Source: CAZAYB01 sp964489215 | Lineage (GTDB): Bacteria > Planctomycetota > Phycisphaerae > Sedimentisphaerales > Anaerohalosphaeraceae | Assembly: GCA_964489215.1 (NCBI GenBank) | Contig: CAZAYB010000124.1 | Location: 1-8,764 of the forward strand | DNA length: 8,764 bases | Direction of reading: 5' to 3' | Shown: positions 1-6,849 of the stretch, piece by piece | Numbering within the stretch: the first letter of the stretch is position 1 | Layout of the letters: each line of letters starts with the position of its first letter | Translations under genes and position numbers: made by a program | Notes under the pieces: generated by a model | The model's database searches: none | What the model was told of the DNA's origin: nothing | What the model saw: the letters and a program-made list of their open reading frames with translations, nothing else

Positions 1-383
1 TGATAAGGGTTATAACAATGTTTTCGTTTGGTACAGGGGTTACAGCCGGTCTGCTGATAGTTGCTTTGGCAGGGTGCGGTATAGCAGGGGGAGTATACAT
101 GATACCGCTTGCCAGTTTTGTTCAGGTCCGTCCTGCCTCCACTGACAGGGGTACTACCATCGCAGCTTCGAGTTTTGCTGATTTTACGGCTATAGCTCTT
201 GGGGGAGTGGTGTACTGGTGTATGAACTCTTTAGGGATTACGCCTGCCAACGATTTTCTTATAATGGCTGGCATGGTTTCTGTTGTGGCGGTGTGGCTTG
301 TAAAGGCTTTTTCCAAGGCTGGTAAATGGGAAGCGGATAACAATGCGGTAAATTCGACAGGAGATAAAGATGAAGATAATTGA
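1..383 (+). CDS. LplT-like MFS lysophospholipid transporter, C-terminal fragment (5' end outside window)
   Basis: The reading frame is open from base 3 to the stop at 381-383 with no in-frame stop, so the gene most likely enters from upstream. The ATG at 18 lies inside the transporter fold and is probably internal. The visible part has three hydrophobic segments (about residues 7-32, 52-71 and 80-96 counted from that ATG) and the loop PLASFVQVRPASTDRGTTIA. This resembles the stretch following a late membrane helix in LplT and related MFS proteins (proline, an RG pair, then IAA). LplT flips lysophospholipids across the inner membrane for re-acylation by Aas. The tail is polar and acidic. The stop lies 14 bases inside the next gene, an Aas-like enzyme, which is the lplT-aas order known from Enterobacteria and suggests translational coupling. 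The LplT-type assignment rests largely on this neighbour; a generic MFS protein cannot be excluded from so short a fragment. Confidence 0.72.
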   Translation, partial: IRVITMFSFGTGVTAGLLIVALAGCGIAGGVYMIPLASFVQVRPASTDRGTTIAASSFADFTAIALGGVVYWCMNSLGITPANDFLIMAGMVSVVAVWLVKAFSKAGKWEADNNAVNSTGDKDEDN

Positions 384-3030
384 CTGGCTGGTTCTTCAAT
401 TGGCTAAGCTGGCTATCTGGGTTAGGTACAGGGTTACTATAAAAGGAATAGACAAGGTTAAGCAAAACGGCAGAGCCGGTATACTTTTTTTGCCGAATCA
501 TCCTGCATATATGGATCCTGTGATTCTTTATACGTATTTGAAAAAGGACTTTGGGCCGCATGGTTTTGCAGATTCCAAACAGCTTGAAAGGCCTGTTGTA
601 GGTTACTTTGCCAAGCGGTGGGGGGTGCGCGGTATACCTATAATGAGTGAGCACGGCTCAGCGGCAAGAGAGGCGATACACAAAGCGGTAATGGACAGTA
701 TTTCGGACCTGAAAAACGGCAGGAACCTTATTCTTTGGCCCGGGGGGACGCTTAAGAAGAGCAGGTATGAAAACCTTGGTGCAAACAGTGCGGTTGAAAC
801 GATACTGAGCCATCATCCGAAAGTAAGGGTTGTTTTGATTAAGACAACTGGCTTGTGGGGCAGTGAGTTCAGCTGGGGCAGGGGTACAGAGCCTAAGGTT
901 TCAGATGTTCTGAAGCGTTCCATTTACCGAATACCTGCCAACCTTTTCTTTTTCATGCCGAGGAGAAAGGTTACGATCGAGCTTTATGAGCCTGATGATT
1001 TTCCAAGGGCGTCTGACAGGTCGAAAATAAACCGATATATAGAGGATTATTATAATGCCGAGCCCGAAGAGAATACTTATGTGCCTTATTATTTGTTTGG
1101 TAAAGAGAAGGTTCATACATTGCCGGAGCCAAAGACAGCTAAGGCTAAAGGTGATGTTTCCGATGTGCCGGGGTCGACGAAAAAGATTATCAGCGAGCAT
1201 CTGACCGAGCTTACCGGCATCCGTGATATCAAGCCGGATGACCATCTTGCCAGAGATTTACAGATGGACAGCCTTATGCGTGTTGATGTTCAGATGTGGC
1301 TGGAGTCGGAGTTTGGTATTGCCCAGGTTGATGCTGACATACTTCAGACGGTTTCTGATCTTATGCTTGCAGCTAACGGTCAGCTAATAATGGAAGGTCC
1401 TACTCAGCTAAAGCCGGTGCCCAAAAACTGGTTCAAAAAAAGTTCCCATGACAGGTTGTCGATTCCGAAGTCAGAAAACATTGCAGAGCTTTTTCTTAAG
1501 CGTGCGAAAGAGGAGCCCGGCCGAGTTATTCTTGCAGATCAGAACCGCGGGACGATGACCTACAGGCAAATCGTGACTTCTCTTTTGGTTTTGCAGCGTT
1601 ATATTCAAAATCTGGAGGGGCAAAATGTCGGGATAATGCTTCCTGCGTCAGTTGCAGCTAATATTACATACCTTGCGGTGATGTTTAGCTCTAAGGTTCC
1701 GGTGATGGTAAACTGGACTGTGGGTTCGGCTAATCTGGAGCGAACTATGGACCTTGCCGATGTAAAGAAGATACTGACATCGAGGCAGCTTACTGTTAGG
1801 CTTGATAAACAGGGTCTGATGAGTGAGGGAATCGAGGAAAAATGTGTGTACCTGGAGGATTTTGCAGAGAAGATAACTTTTTCTCAGAAGCTGACGGCAG
1901 CTTTGAAAAGTTATGTAAGCTGGGGTAGGTTAAGAAATGCAGAGATCGCAGAAACAGCGGCAGTACTTTTTACGAGCGGCTCAGAGACAGTTCCCAAGGG
2001 CGTGCCTCTTACGCATCAGAACCTGCTATCAAACCTTCGTGACGGGCTGGAAGCTATGAGGTATTATGAGGACGATAAGCTTATTGGTTTTCTTCCGCCT
2101 TTTCACTCGTTTGGTCTTACTGCTACGATGCTGGTTTCTCTTATCGGCAAGGCCCAGGTTGTTTATTATCCAAACCCGGTGGAATCAAAGACTCTGGCGG
2201 GGATAATAGAGGCTTACAAGGTTAGCGTGTTTATGGGTACGCCGACTTTTTTGCATGGTATAGCAAAGGCAGCTGATGAGGGTCAGCTGGACAGTCTGAG
2301 GTCAGGCTTTACCGGAGCGGAGAAATGTTCCGAGAATGTTTACTCACTGCTTTCTGAAAAAGCAAAAAATGCACAGGTACTGGAGGGGTACGGCGTAACG
2401 GAATGTTCGCCTATCATTGCCGTTAACGATGAGAATGATCCGAGGGCTTTTACTGTCGGCAAAATTCTGCCTTCATACGATTTTTTACTTTTGCATCCTG
2501 AGACAGGGGAGGTTGTTGATTTGCCCGGGGAAGGGGTTCTGGTTGTAAAGGGGCCAAGTGTTTTTTCCGGATACATTGGTAATCCGAAGGACCCGTTCAG
2601 GCAGATAAATCAGCAGAAATGGTATGATACGGGTGATATTTTGAGTTTAGACTCTGACGGTATCTTTACGTTCAAGGGCAGGCTGAAAAGGTTTGTAAAG
2701 ATAGCAGGTGAGATGATATCGCTTGCAGCTATAGAACATGTTTTGGCCAAGGAGTTTGGTGATCCTGATTGCGATTGCCAGGAAATAGCTGTAGAGGCAG
2801 CGGGATCTGAGTCCAGGCCTGAGCTTACGCTTTTTACTATACTGGACCTTTCGAGGGAAAAAGTGAATCAGGCTATAAAAAAGCACGGGCTGTCGGGTCT
2901 TCATAATATAAGGGAAGTTATAAAAGTTGAGCAGATACCGACTTTAGGCACAGGTAAAACTGATTACCGTACGCTTAAGAGCGACCTTGAGCAACGAAGG
3001 CAGGAGGGCGACAGTAAAGGCAATCAGTGA
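370..3030 (+). CDS. PlsC acyltransferase - acyl carrier protein - acyl-ACP synthetase fusion (Aas-like, 886 aa)
   Basis: Predicted lysophospholipid acyltransferase that activates free fatty acid with ATP and passes it to a lysophospholipid at the inner membrane. Domains in order: PlsC acyltransferase (about 10-210) with the HX4D pair H44/D49 in NHPAYMDP; a carrier protein domain (about 265-335) with the phosphopantetheine serine S301 in LQMDSL; an adenylate-forming synthetase (about 365-875) with P-loop FTSGSETVPKG (534-544), EGYGVTEC (672-679), YDTGDI (752-757), GRLKRFVKIAGE (770-781) and catalytic K863 in PTLGTGKTDY. E. coli Aas has the first and last parts (about 719 aa) but no built-in ACP. 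PlsC motif III reads WPGGT (123-127), with Gly where many PlsC proteins have Glu (PEGT). The start is supported by AGGAG at 359-363, six bases upstream. The gene overlaps the upstream transporter by 14 bases. The domain calls are firm; the substrate (lysophospholipid versus another acyl acceptor) is inferred. Confidence 0.93.
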   Translation: MKIIDWLVLQLAKLAIWVRYRVTIKGIDKVKQNGRAGILFLPNHPAYMDPVILYTYLKKDFGPHGFADSKQLERPVVGYFAKRWGVRGIPIMSEHGSAAREAIHKAVMDSISDLKNGRNLILWPGGTLKKSRYENLGANSAVETILSHHPKVRVVLIKTTGLWGSEFSWGRGTEPKVSDVLKRSIYRIPANLFFFMPRRKVTIELYEPDDFPRASDRSKINRYIEDYYNAEPEENTYVPYYLFGKEKVHTLPEPKTAKAKGDVSDVPGSTKKIISEHLTELTGIRDIKPDDHLARDLQMDSLMRVDVQMWLESEFGIAQVDADILQTVSDLMLAANGQLIMEGPTQLKPVPKNWFKKSSHDRLSIPKSENIAELFLKRAKEEPGRVILADQNRGTMTYRQIVTSLLVLQRYIQNLEGQNVGIMLPASVAANITYLAVMFSSKVPVMVNWTVGSANLERTMDLADVKKILTSRQLTVRLDKQGLMSEGIEEKCVYLEDFAEKITFSQKLTAALKSYVSWGRLRNAEIAETAAVLFTSGSETVPKGVPLTHQNLLSNLRDGLEAMRYYEDDKLIGFLPPFHSFGLTATMLVSLIGKAQVVYYPNPVESKTLAGIIEAYKVSVFMGTPTFLHGIAKAADEGQLDSLRSGFTGAEKCSENVYSLLSEKAKNAQVLEGYGVTECSPIIAVNDENDPRAFTVGKILPSYDFLLLHPETGEVVDLPGEGVLVVKGPSVFSGYIGNPKDPFRQINQQKWYDTGDILSLDSDGIFTFKGRLKRFVKIAGEMISLAAIEHVLAKEFGDPDCDCQEIAVEAAGSESRPELTLFTILDLSREKVNQAIKKHGLSGLHNIREVIKVEQIPTLGTGKTDYRTLKSDLEQRRQEGDSKGNQ

Positions 3031-3168
3031 AATGTTTATTTGGCTGCGCAGGGCTGGAATTTATCGGTTTTGGTTGAATCAGGCAAAACGGCTCTGCGGA
3101 GGGATGAGCCTGGCTGGTTTTCGTTTCGAAAGCGATTTTCACAGAGAGCGTTAAGGTTGAGCGGGCTT
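3031..3168. other. Non-coding tail between the Aas-like gene and the scaffold gap
   Basis: No convincing gene is seen here. A 40-codon frame starts at an ATG at 3032, right after the Aas-like stop, and ends at TAA 3152-3154. Its nearest purine run (AAAGG, 3016-3020) is 11 bases away and the peptide resembles nothing I know. A weak hairpin, GGCTC (3090-3094) with GAGCC (3106-3110), is followed by a short T-rich stretch at 3117-3126 and could be a poor terminator for the left operon; I give it little weight. The sequence then runs into Ns, so any longer structure is hidden. Confidence 0.4.
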
Positions 3169-3268
3169 NNNNNNNNNNNNNNNNNNNNNNNNNNNNNNNN
3201 NNNNNNNNNNNNNNNNNNNNNNNNNNNNNNNNNNNNNNNNNNNNNNNNNNNNNNNNNNNNNNNNNNNN
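3169..3268. other. Scaffold gap (100 N)
   Basis: Exactly 100 consecutive N. This round number is the usual placeholder for an assembly gap of unknown length, so real DNA of any size may be missing. One base after the gap comes the stop codon of the - strand SMP-30-like gene, so that gene is complete by the narrowest margin. The linkage between the left operon and everything from 3269 on rests on scaffolding alone. Confidence 0.97.
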
Positions 3269-3269
3269 C

Positions 3270-4157
3270 TTAAATCCCCTCGACAAGTGTTCTTGTTTTG
3301 TAAAAGCCAGTTCTTGCGGTGATGTAAAGGGTCTTGTTGTCTTTTCCGCCAAAGCATATATTGGCTGGAGATTCCGGGACGACTAAGCTGTCTATCAATT
3401 TTCCGTTGCTGTTGAAGACGATGATGTTCTGATTGGTCAGATAGACGTTGCCTTTTGTGTCAATTGCCATTCCGTCGCTTCCGTATTCGGCAAAAAGTTT
3501 TTTTCCGCTCAGTGTGCCGTCAGGGTTTATTTTGTATGCGTAGGTTTTGGATGCCCCGTGGTCGGTTACGTAGAGATTTTTGCCTGCCTTGTCAGCTATG
3601 ATGCCGTTTGGTCTAACCATGTCATCGATTACGCGAATGATTTTTTCTCCATCGGGGTAAAGGTAGTAGACATGTTCGCCCATTTCCAGGTCGTCCCTGT
3701 TTCCGTATCTTGGGTCTGTAAAGTATATTCCGCCTTTGCTGTCTATCCAAAGGTCGTTGGGTGAGTTGAATTTTTTGCCGTTGTATTTTTCTGCCAATAC
3801 GGTCATATTTCCGTGTGAATCAAATTTGACGAGTTTTCGTATCTTTCCGGCACAGGCAATGAGGTTATCGTTGTTGTCGAAGAACAGTCCGTTAGCCCCG
3901 CCGCTGTTTTCCATGAACAGTTCCACTTCCTTGTCCCGGGTGTAACGGTAAATCCTTGAAGGAGGTATGTCTGAAAAGTAAATTATGCCTTTGCTGTTTG
4001 CCGCAGGCCCTTCGGTGAATGTAAAGCCTCCGGCTATTTTTTCAACATTTGTGCCCAATTGAAAAACTTTATCGTTTGTCAGGTCGTTTTTCGTGCATGA
4101 AGTTAATAACATTATCACTGAGAGTATGAAGACTGAGTAAGATATTTGTCTTTTCAT
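3270..4157 (-). CDS. SMP-30/gluconolactonase-like lipoprotein (295 aa)
   Basis: Predicted calcium-dependent sugar-lactone hydrolase with the SMP-30/LRE six-bladed beta-propeller fold. Residues 1-20 form a signal peptide with a basic start (KRQ) and a lipobox LTSC ending at C21, so the product is probably an envelope lipoprotein. Expected metal and active-site positions are visible: E49 in FTEGPA, N134 in SPNDL, N184 in RPNGI and D228 in GSDGMAID; typical blade sequences include GGIYFTDPRYG and NKTLYITA. The length is normal for the family with a signal peptide, and the last blade is present although the stop lies one base from the scaffold gap. The start has AAGGA at 4164-4168, six bases upstream. 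It begins 14 bases after the MscS-type channel gene ends, so the two are probably co-transcribed. The true substrate cannot be told; many relatives are annotated gluconolactonase without proof. Confidence 0.9.
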   Translation of the reverse strand: MKRQISYSVFILSVIMLLTSCTKNDLTNDKVFQLGTNVEKIAGGFTFTEGPAANSKGIIYFSDIPPSRIYRYTRDKEVELFMENSGGANGLFFDNNDNLIACAGKIRKLVKFDSHGNMTVLAEKYNGKKFNSPNDLWIDSKGGIYFTDPRYGNRDDLEMGEHVYYLYPDGEKIIRVIDDMVRPNGIIADKAGKNLYVTDHGASKTYAYKINPDGTLSGKKLFAEYGSDGMAIDTKGNVYLTNQNIIVFNSNGKLIDSLVVPESPANICFGGKDNKTLYITARTGFYKTRTLVEGI

Positions 4158-4171
4158 GATTGTTCCTTATA

Positions 4172-5302
4172 TTAAACTGCGGGTTTAGTTTCATTGTTGG
4201 TGTTTGGGTGGTCGTTAACTTCAGGCGGTGCTGTCTGGTTTTGGTCCGGGCCGGTTCGTTCTATTTCTGCGCGGAATCTCGGGAGACTTTGCGGATATTT
4301 TTCCTGTACGAAATTGAGGAGCTTTTCCCGCACGTGGCACCTCAGGTTCCAGGCGGCAGATGAATCAGCAGCACTCATCAATGCCCTTACATGAACGCTT
4401 TTATCATTTGTATCTGTAACCTGCACACCCCATACTTTTTTGTCCCAGTATTCGCTTTGGTCAAGTATTTTCCTGACCTGTTTTCGTATCACTTCGACAT
4501 CAACGGTATAGTCGGTATAAATATAAACGGTACCGAGTATATCCGCGGAAGTTCTGGTCCAGTTTTGAAACGGCTTTTCAATGAAATAAGTAATGGGTAA
4601 AATAAGTCTTCGCAGATCCCATATTTTAACGACGACATAGGTCAGGGTTATTTCCTCAATCCTTCCCCATTCACCCTCAACGATTACGACGTCATCGAGG
4701 CGAATCGGCTGTGCTATTGCAATCTGCATTCCTGCAAAGAAGGTTCCCAGGCTCCGCTGGGCGGCGAAACCTATGATAATTCCTGCTATTCCCGCCGAAG
4801 CCAGAAGCGTTTTGCCGAAATGACGAATACCATCAAACAGCATCAGCGCCGAGGCTGTAGCAACTATTACTACTATGACTATTACGATTCTTCTTGCGAC
4901 GCGCAGCTGGGTATGAATTTTTCTCGATCGAAGATTGTCCTGGACATCCATTTTGAACCTTTCCAGCAGAAAATGCTCCAAGCATCTTAAAAGCCTTAAT
5001 ATTGTCCAAGAAACCAGAAAAATAATTACGAGTCCGAAAATCTTGTTGATATTATTTGTTAAATTTTGTCCGATAATATTCATCGGCAAAAAAATCCTTG
5101 CCACAATTGCAACAGCAATCCAGCGGGTAGGACCGATAAGCTGATTGAGCAACAGGCCGTCAGCTTCGATTTCTGTTTTTCTGGCTATGTGTCCAAGAAC
5201 GGTAAAAATAATTCTGTGTGTGACAATACAGATAATCAGAGCTGCTGTTAGTATTCCAAGCGGTATTATTATCTGACTGTGCTGTGAAAACCATTGAGAC
5301 AT
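4172..5302 (-). CDS. MscS-family mechanosensitive ion channel (376 aa)
   Basis: Predicted inner-membrane tension-gated channel. There are hydrophobic segments at about 11-36, 60-75, 87-104 and 137-156, then the pore-lining segment (about 166-197) with the small-residue pattern LLASAGIAGIIIGFAAQ typical of MscS TM3. The beta-domain signature follows: AQPIRLDDVVIVEGEWGRIEEI (176-218 region), then WDLRRLILP and FQNWTRTS, which place it in the subgroup with extra N-terminal helices rather than minimal E. coli MscS. A cytoplasmic alpha/beta part (about 255-345) precedes a polar Asn/Pro/Thr-rich tail (350-376). The start at 5302 is supported by GAAAGG at 5309-5314, six bases upstream. It heads a probable two-gene unit with the SMP-30-like lipoprotein 14 bases downstream. 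The family call is firm; the gating stimulus is assumed from the family. Confidence 0.94.
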   Translation of the reverse strand: MSQWFSQHSQIIIPLGILTAALIICIVTHRIIFTVLGHIARKTEIEADGLLLNQLIGPTRWIAVAIVARIFLPMNIIGQNLTNNINKIFGLVIIFLVSWTILRLLRCLEHFLLERFKMDVQDNLRSRKIHTQLRVARRIVIVIVVIVATASALMLFDGIRHFGKTLLASAGIAGIIIGFAAQRSLGTFFAGMQIAIAQPIRLDDVVIVEGEWGRIEEITLTYVVVKIWDLRRLILPITYFIEKPFQNWTRTSADILGTVYIYTDYTVDVEVIRKQVRKILDQSEYWDKKVWGVQVTDTNDKSVHVRALMSAADSSAAWNLRCHVREKLLNFVQEKYPQSLPRFRAEIERTGPDQNQTAPPEVNDHPNTNNETKPAV

Positions 5303-5377
5303 AGTAAACCTTTCAATGTTAAAGACAGTGTTAATTTGCGGTCATTGCTTTTGATTACTCTGAAAAACATATCATTC

Positions 5378-5407
5378 AGTACATCTGATAGACATTTTTA
5401 AATTCAA
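5378..5407 (-). promoter_or_regulatory. Possible sigma-70-like promoter for the MscS gene
   Basis: Reading the - strand, TTGAAT (5407-5402) is followed after 18 bases by TGTACT (5383-5378). Each box matches four of six consensus positions (TTGACA, TATAAT). It lies about 75 bases upstream of the MscS start, in the right orientation. In AT-rich DNA such matches arise by chance, so this is only a candidate. Confidence 0.2.
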
Positions 5408-5431
5408 ATCCTGAAAATGACATCTTAATGG

Positions 5432-5463
5432 TATTTAAGGTTTAAAAGGCTAAATCTTAAATA
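5432..5463. repeat. 8-base perfect inverted repeat, possible operator
   Basis: TATTTAAG (5432-5439) and its exact reverse complement CTTAAATA (5456-5463) are separated by 16 bases. The dyad sits near the middle of the divergent intergenic region, where a dimeric regulator could act on both genes. The arms are AT-rich and short, and the local composition makes a chance match plausible. Confidence 0.3.
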
Positions 5464-5588
5464 AAATAACATCTTTTAATTCTATTGTCCAACTGAATAT
5501 TGGCCGATAAAAAAGTACGAGCTTCTATGATTGCGAACAGTCGGTTTTGGATGATCGATGTCAGGGTGCTCCAGTAAATTTAATCAGT

Positions 5589-5596
5589 AGAAAGGA
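5589..5596 (+). promoter_or_regulatory. Ribosome binding site deciding the start at 5604
   Basis: AGAAAGGA ends seven bases before the ATG at 5604. The upstream in-frame ATG at 5547 has no comparable site, and the residues between the two look like untranslated sequence. The start is therefore placed at 5604. Confidence 0.75.
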
Positions 5597-5603
5597 TTCA
5601 TTT

Positions 5604-6797
5604 ATGAATGCTGATGAATTGCTCAAAAGAGCAAAACAGGCAAGAGAAGCTCTTGAGGAAACTCAGGAGCAGAAAAGACAGCTTGCCCAACTTCTCCGCG
5701 ATTCCGATTCCCACGAAGCTTTGGACCAGTGGGCCCAGCCAGGGGAAGCAAAAAGCAGCGAAAATAATAACGAACAGTCAGTTGAGGCTGACCCTTTAAG
5801 TCTTGATTGTCTGACTGAGGAACTTTCAAAACTCAATCAGAAGCTTGAACGGATATCTCTTAGGACCTCACAGATAAGCACTGGTGCTGAACAGATGGGT
5901 GAGGAATTTGCCAAAAGTGCCTCTCAGATAAAAGAGATTGAAAAATATCGCAATGAAAAGCAGGTTCAAATGGCAAATCAGGTTCAGAAGATGACACAGA
6001 ATAACGACCAGATGATAGATTCGACTTTTGAGTCTGAAGAGGAGCAGTCAGGTGTCGGCCATGGAGACATTCCGAGGCATGGTCAGATTGAGCCGGTTTA
6101 TGACCCGCTTGAAGGAAAATGCGATGAGGTTTCAGGTCAAAATCAGGACAATGTTGGTGGTGATGGTACTCAATATATGGAATTGAGCGATTCGGAATCT
6201 GATTTATCTGTTGCTGATGACCGGCAGATGCGTCTTGCAGATTCAGATGTCAATGACGATCTTGGCCCAGAGGGTAATCAGTTGCCGGAAGCGGATATTG
6301 AGGATTCTGATACGGTTATCGAGGAAAATGTTAATTCTCATTCTCTTCCCCTGCCTGTTCAACATGCTTTGCCGGAGCCGGAGGATTTTGATCCGGATCA
6401 TGACAGCAAACTTGAGCGTCAGTTGATAATTACTCCGCCGCCCGGTAGGTCTAAAACAATTAAAAGGCGTACGCCTCCTTCAAAGATTCTCCGTCGCAAG
6501 AGCAAAAAATACACCGATCAGGATTATATTTACTCATGGGATATACCTTATAAAACCGGTTTAGCTATTGAGAAATATGAACAGGTAAAGCTTATCCGCG
6601 ATGATTGCGGTAAGAGCTGTCAGCTTTCTCCTGATTGTCTGGCTAAGTATATGACCGAGGATACCCGTGTTTCAAATGGCAGGGGCGGGTGGAACATAAA
6701 GGTTTTTAAGAGTCGTCAAAATGAGGTTGCGATCTCGCCGGGCAAAAGTAATAACGACTGGGTTTATATGAAAATAAACTGGAAGTACGGCAGATAA
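5604..6797 (+). CDS. Unrecognised protein: helical N-terminus, acidic middle, basic hinge, Cys-containing C-terminal domain (397 aa)
   Basis: I do not recognise this protein. It has no signal peptide or membrane segment, so it is probably cytoplasmic. Residues 1-32 and about 64-135 are rich in Leu, Glu, Lys and Gln and look like alpha-helical coiled coil. Residues 141-270 carry about 36 Asp/Glu against 5 Lys/Arg and are probably disordered. Residues 282-302 switch abruptly to a basic stretch (11 Lys/Arg of 21). The last 90 or so residues (about 305-397) are rich in aromatic residues and look folded, with C335, C339 and C345 spaced CX3CX5C, ending in WVYMKINWKYG. The start at 5604 is chosen from its ribosome binding site. 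It is transcribed divergently from the MscS gene and converges on the BamE-like gene. The layout suggests a scaffold or nucleic-acid-associated protein, but this is only a guess. Confidence 0.8.
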   Translation: MNADELLKRAKQAREALEETQEQKRQLAQLLRDSDSHEALDQWAQPGEAKSSENNNEQSVEADPLSLDCLTEELSKLNQKLERISLRTSQISTGAEQMGEEFAKSASQIKEIEKYRNEKQVQMANQVQKMTQNNDQMIDSTFESEEEQSGVGHGDIPRHGQIEPVYDPLEGKCDEVSGQNQDNVGGDGTQYMELSDSESDLSVADDRQMRLADSDVNDDLGPEGNQLPEADIEDSDTVIEENVNSHSLPLPVQHALPEPEDFDPDHDSKLERQLIITPPPGRSKTIKRRTPPSKILRRKSKKYTDQDYIYSWDIPYKTGLAIEKYEQVKLIRDDCGKSCQLSPDCLAKYMTEDTRVSNGRGGWNIKVFKSRQNEVAISPGKSNNDWVYMKINWKYGR

Positions 6798-6844
6798 TAA
6801 CTGACATGCCCACAATAGGCGTTTATTGCAGCTACCGTCTTTTT
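6787..6844 (+). terminator. Weak terminator candidate between convergent genes
   Basis: ACGGCAG (6787-6793) can pair with CTACCGT (6832-6838) with one mismatch, enclosing a smaller stem CAATA/TATTG (6813-6817 with 6824-6828), and five T follow at 6840-6844. The position is right, in the 52-base gap between the convergent genes ending at 6797 and 6850. The outer stem is short and its loop long, so the evidence is weak. Confidence 0.25.
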
Positions 6845-6849
6845 ATTGA

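Larger units (their letters stand above)
5303..5603. other. Divergent intergenic region, AT-rich
   Basis: This 301-base stretch separates the - strand MscS gene from the + strand coiled-coil gene, so it must hold promoters for both unless one is distant. It is much richer in A and T than the flanking genes, especially 5395-5520. The motif ACATCT occurs three times (5381, 5420, 5469), and there is one 8-base inverted repeat at 5432-5463. No gene, tRNA or recognisable riboswitch was found in it. Confidence 0.6.

Noticed and set aside
18..383. ATG at 18 as the true start of a 121-residue protein
   Set aside because: An AAGGG lies at about the right distance, but the frame is open to the window edge and the product begins inside a transporter fold. 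An N-terminally truncated MFS protein is less likely than a gene entering from the left.
259..654. 131-codon - strand frame opposite the transporter/acyltransferase junction
   Set aside because: It lies antisense to two well-supported genes, and its product has no family resemblance.
3090..3126. Hairpin GGCTC/GAGCC as a rho-independent terminator
   Set aside because: The stem has only five pairs, and the following T-rich stretch is interrupted and begins several bases away. Mentioned with the region but not called as a terminator.
3032..3154. 40-codon frame directly after the Aas-like stop
   Set aside because: The ribosome binding site is poorly spaced, there is no recognisable product, and the frame is short enough to be chance. 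It could be a small coupled gene, but nothing supports that.
2975..3357. Frames running across the N run on either strand
   Set aside because: They exist only because N codons are not stops; their two ends belong to different contigs.
4160..4394. Overlapping + strand frames opposite the 3' end of the MscS gene
   Set aside because: They are antisense to the C-terminal part of a well-supported channel gene and resemble no protein family.
5547..5603. Earlier in-frame ATG adding 19 residues to the 397-residue protein
   Set aside because: There is no ribosome binding site in front of it, and the extra residues do not continue the regular helical pattern that begins at 5604.
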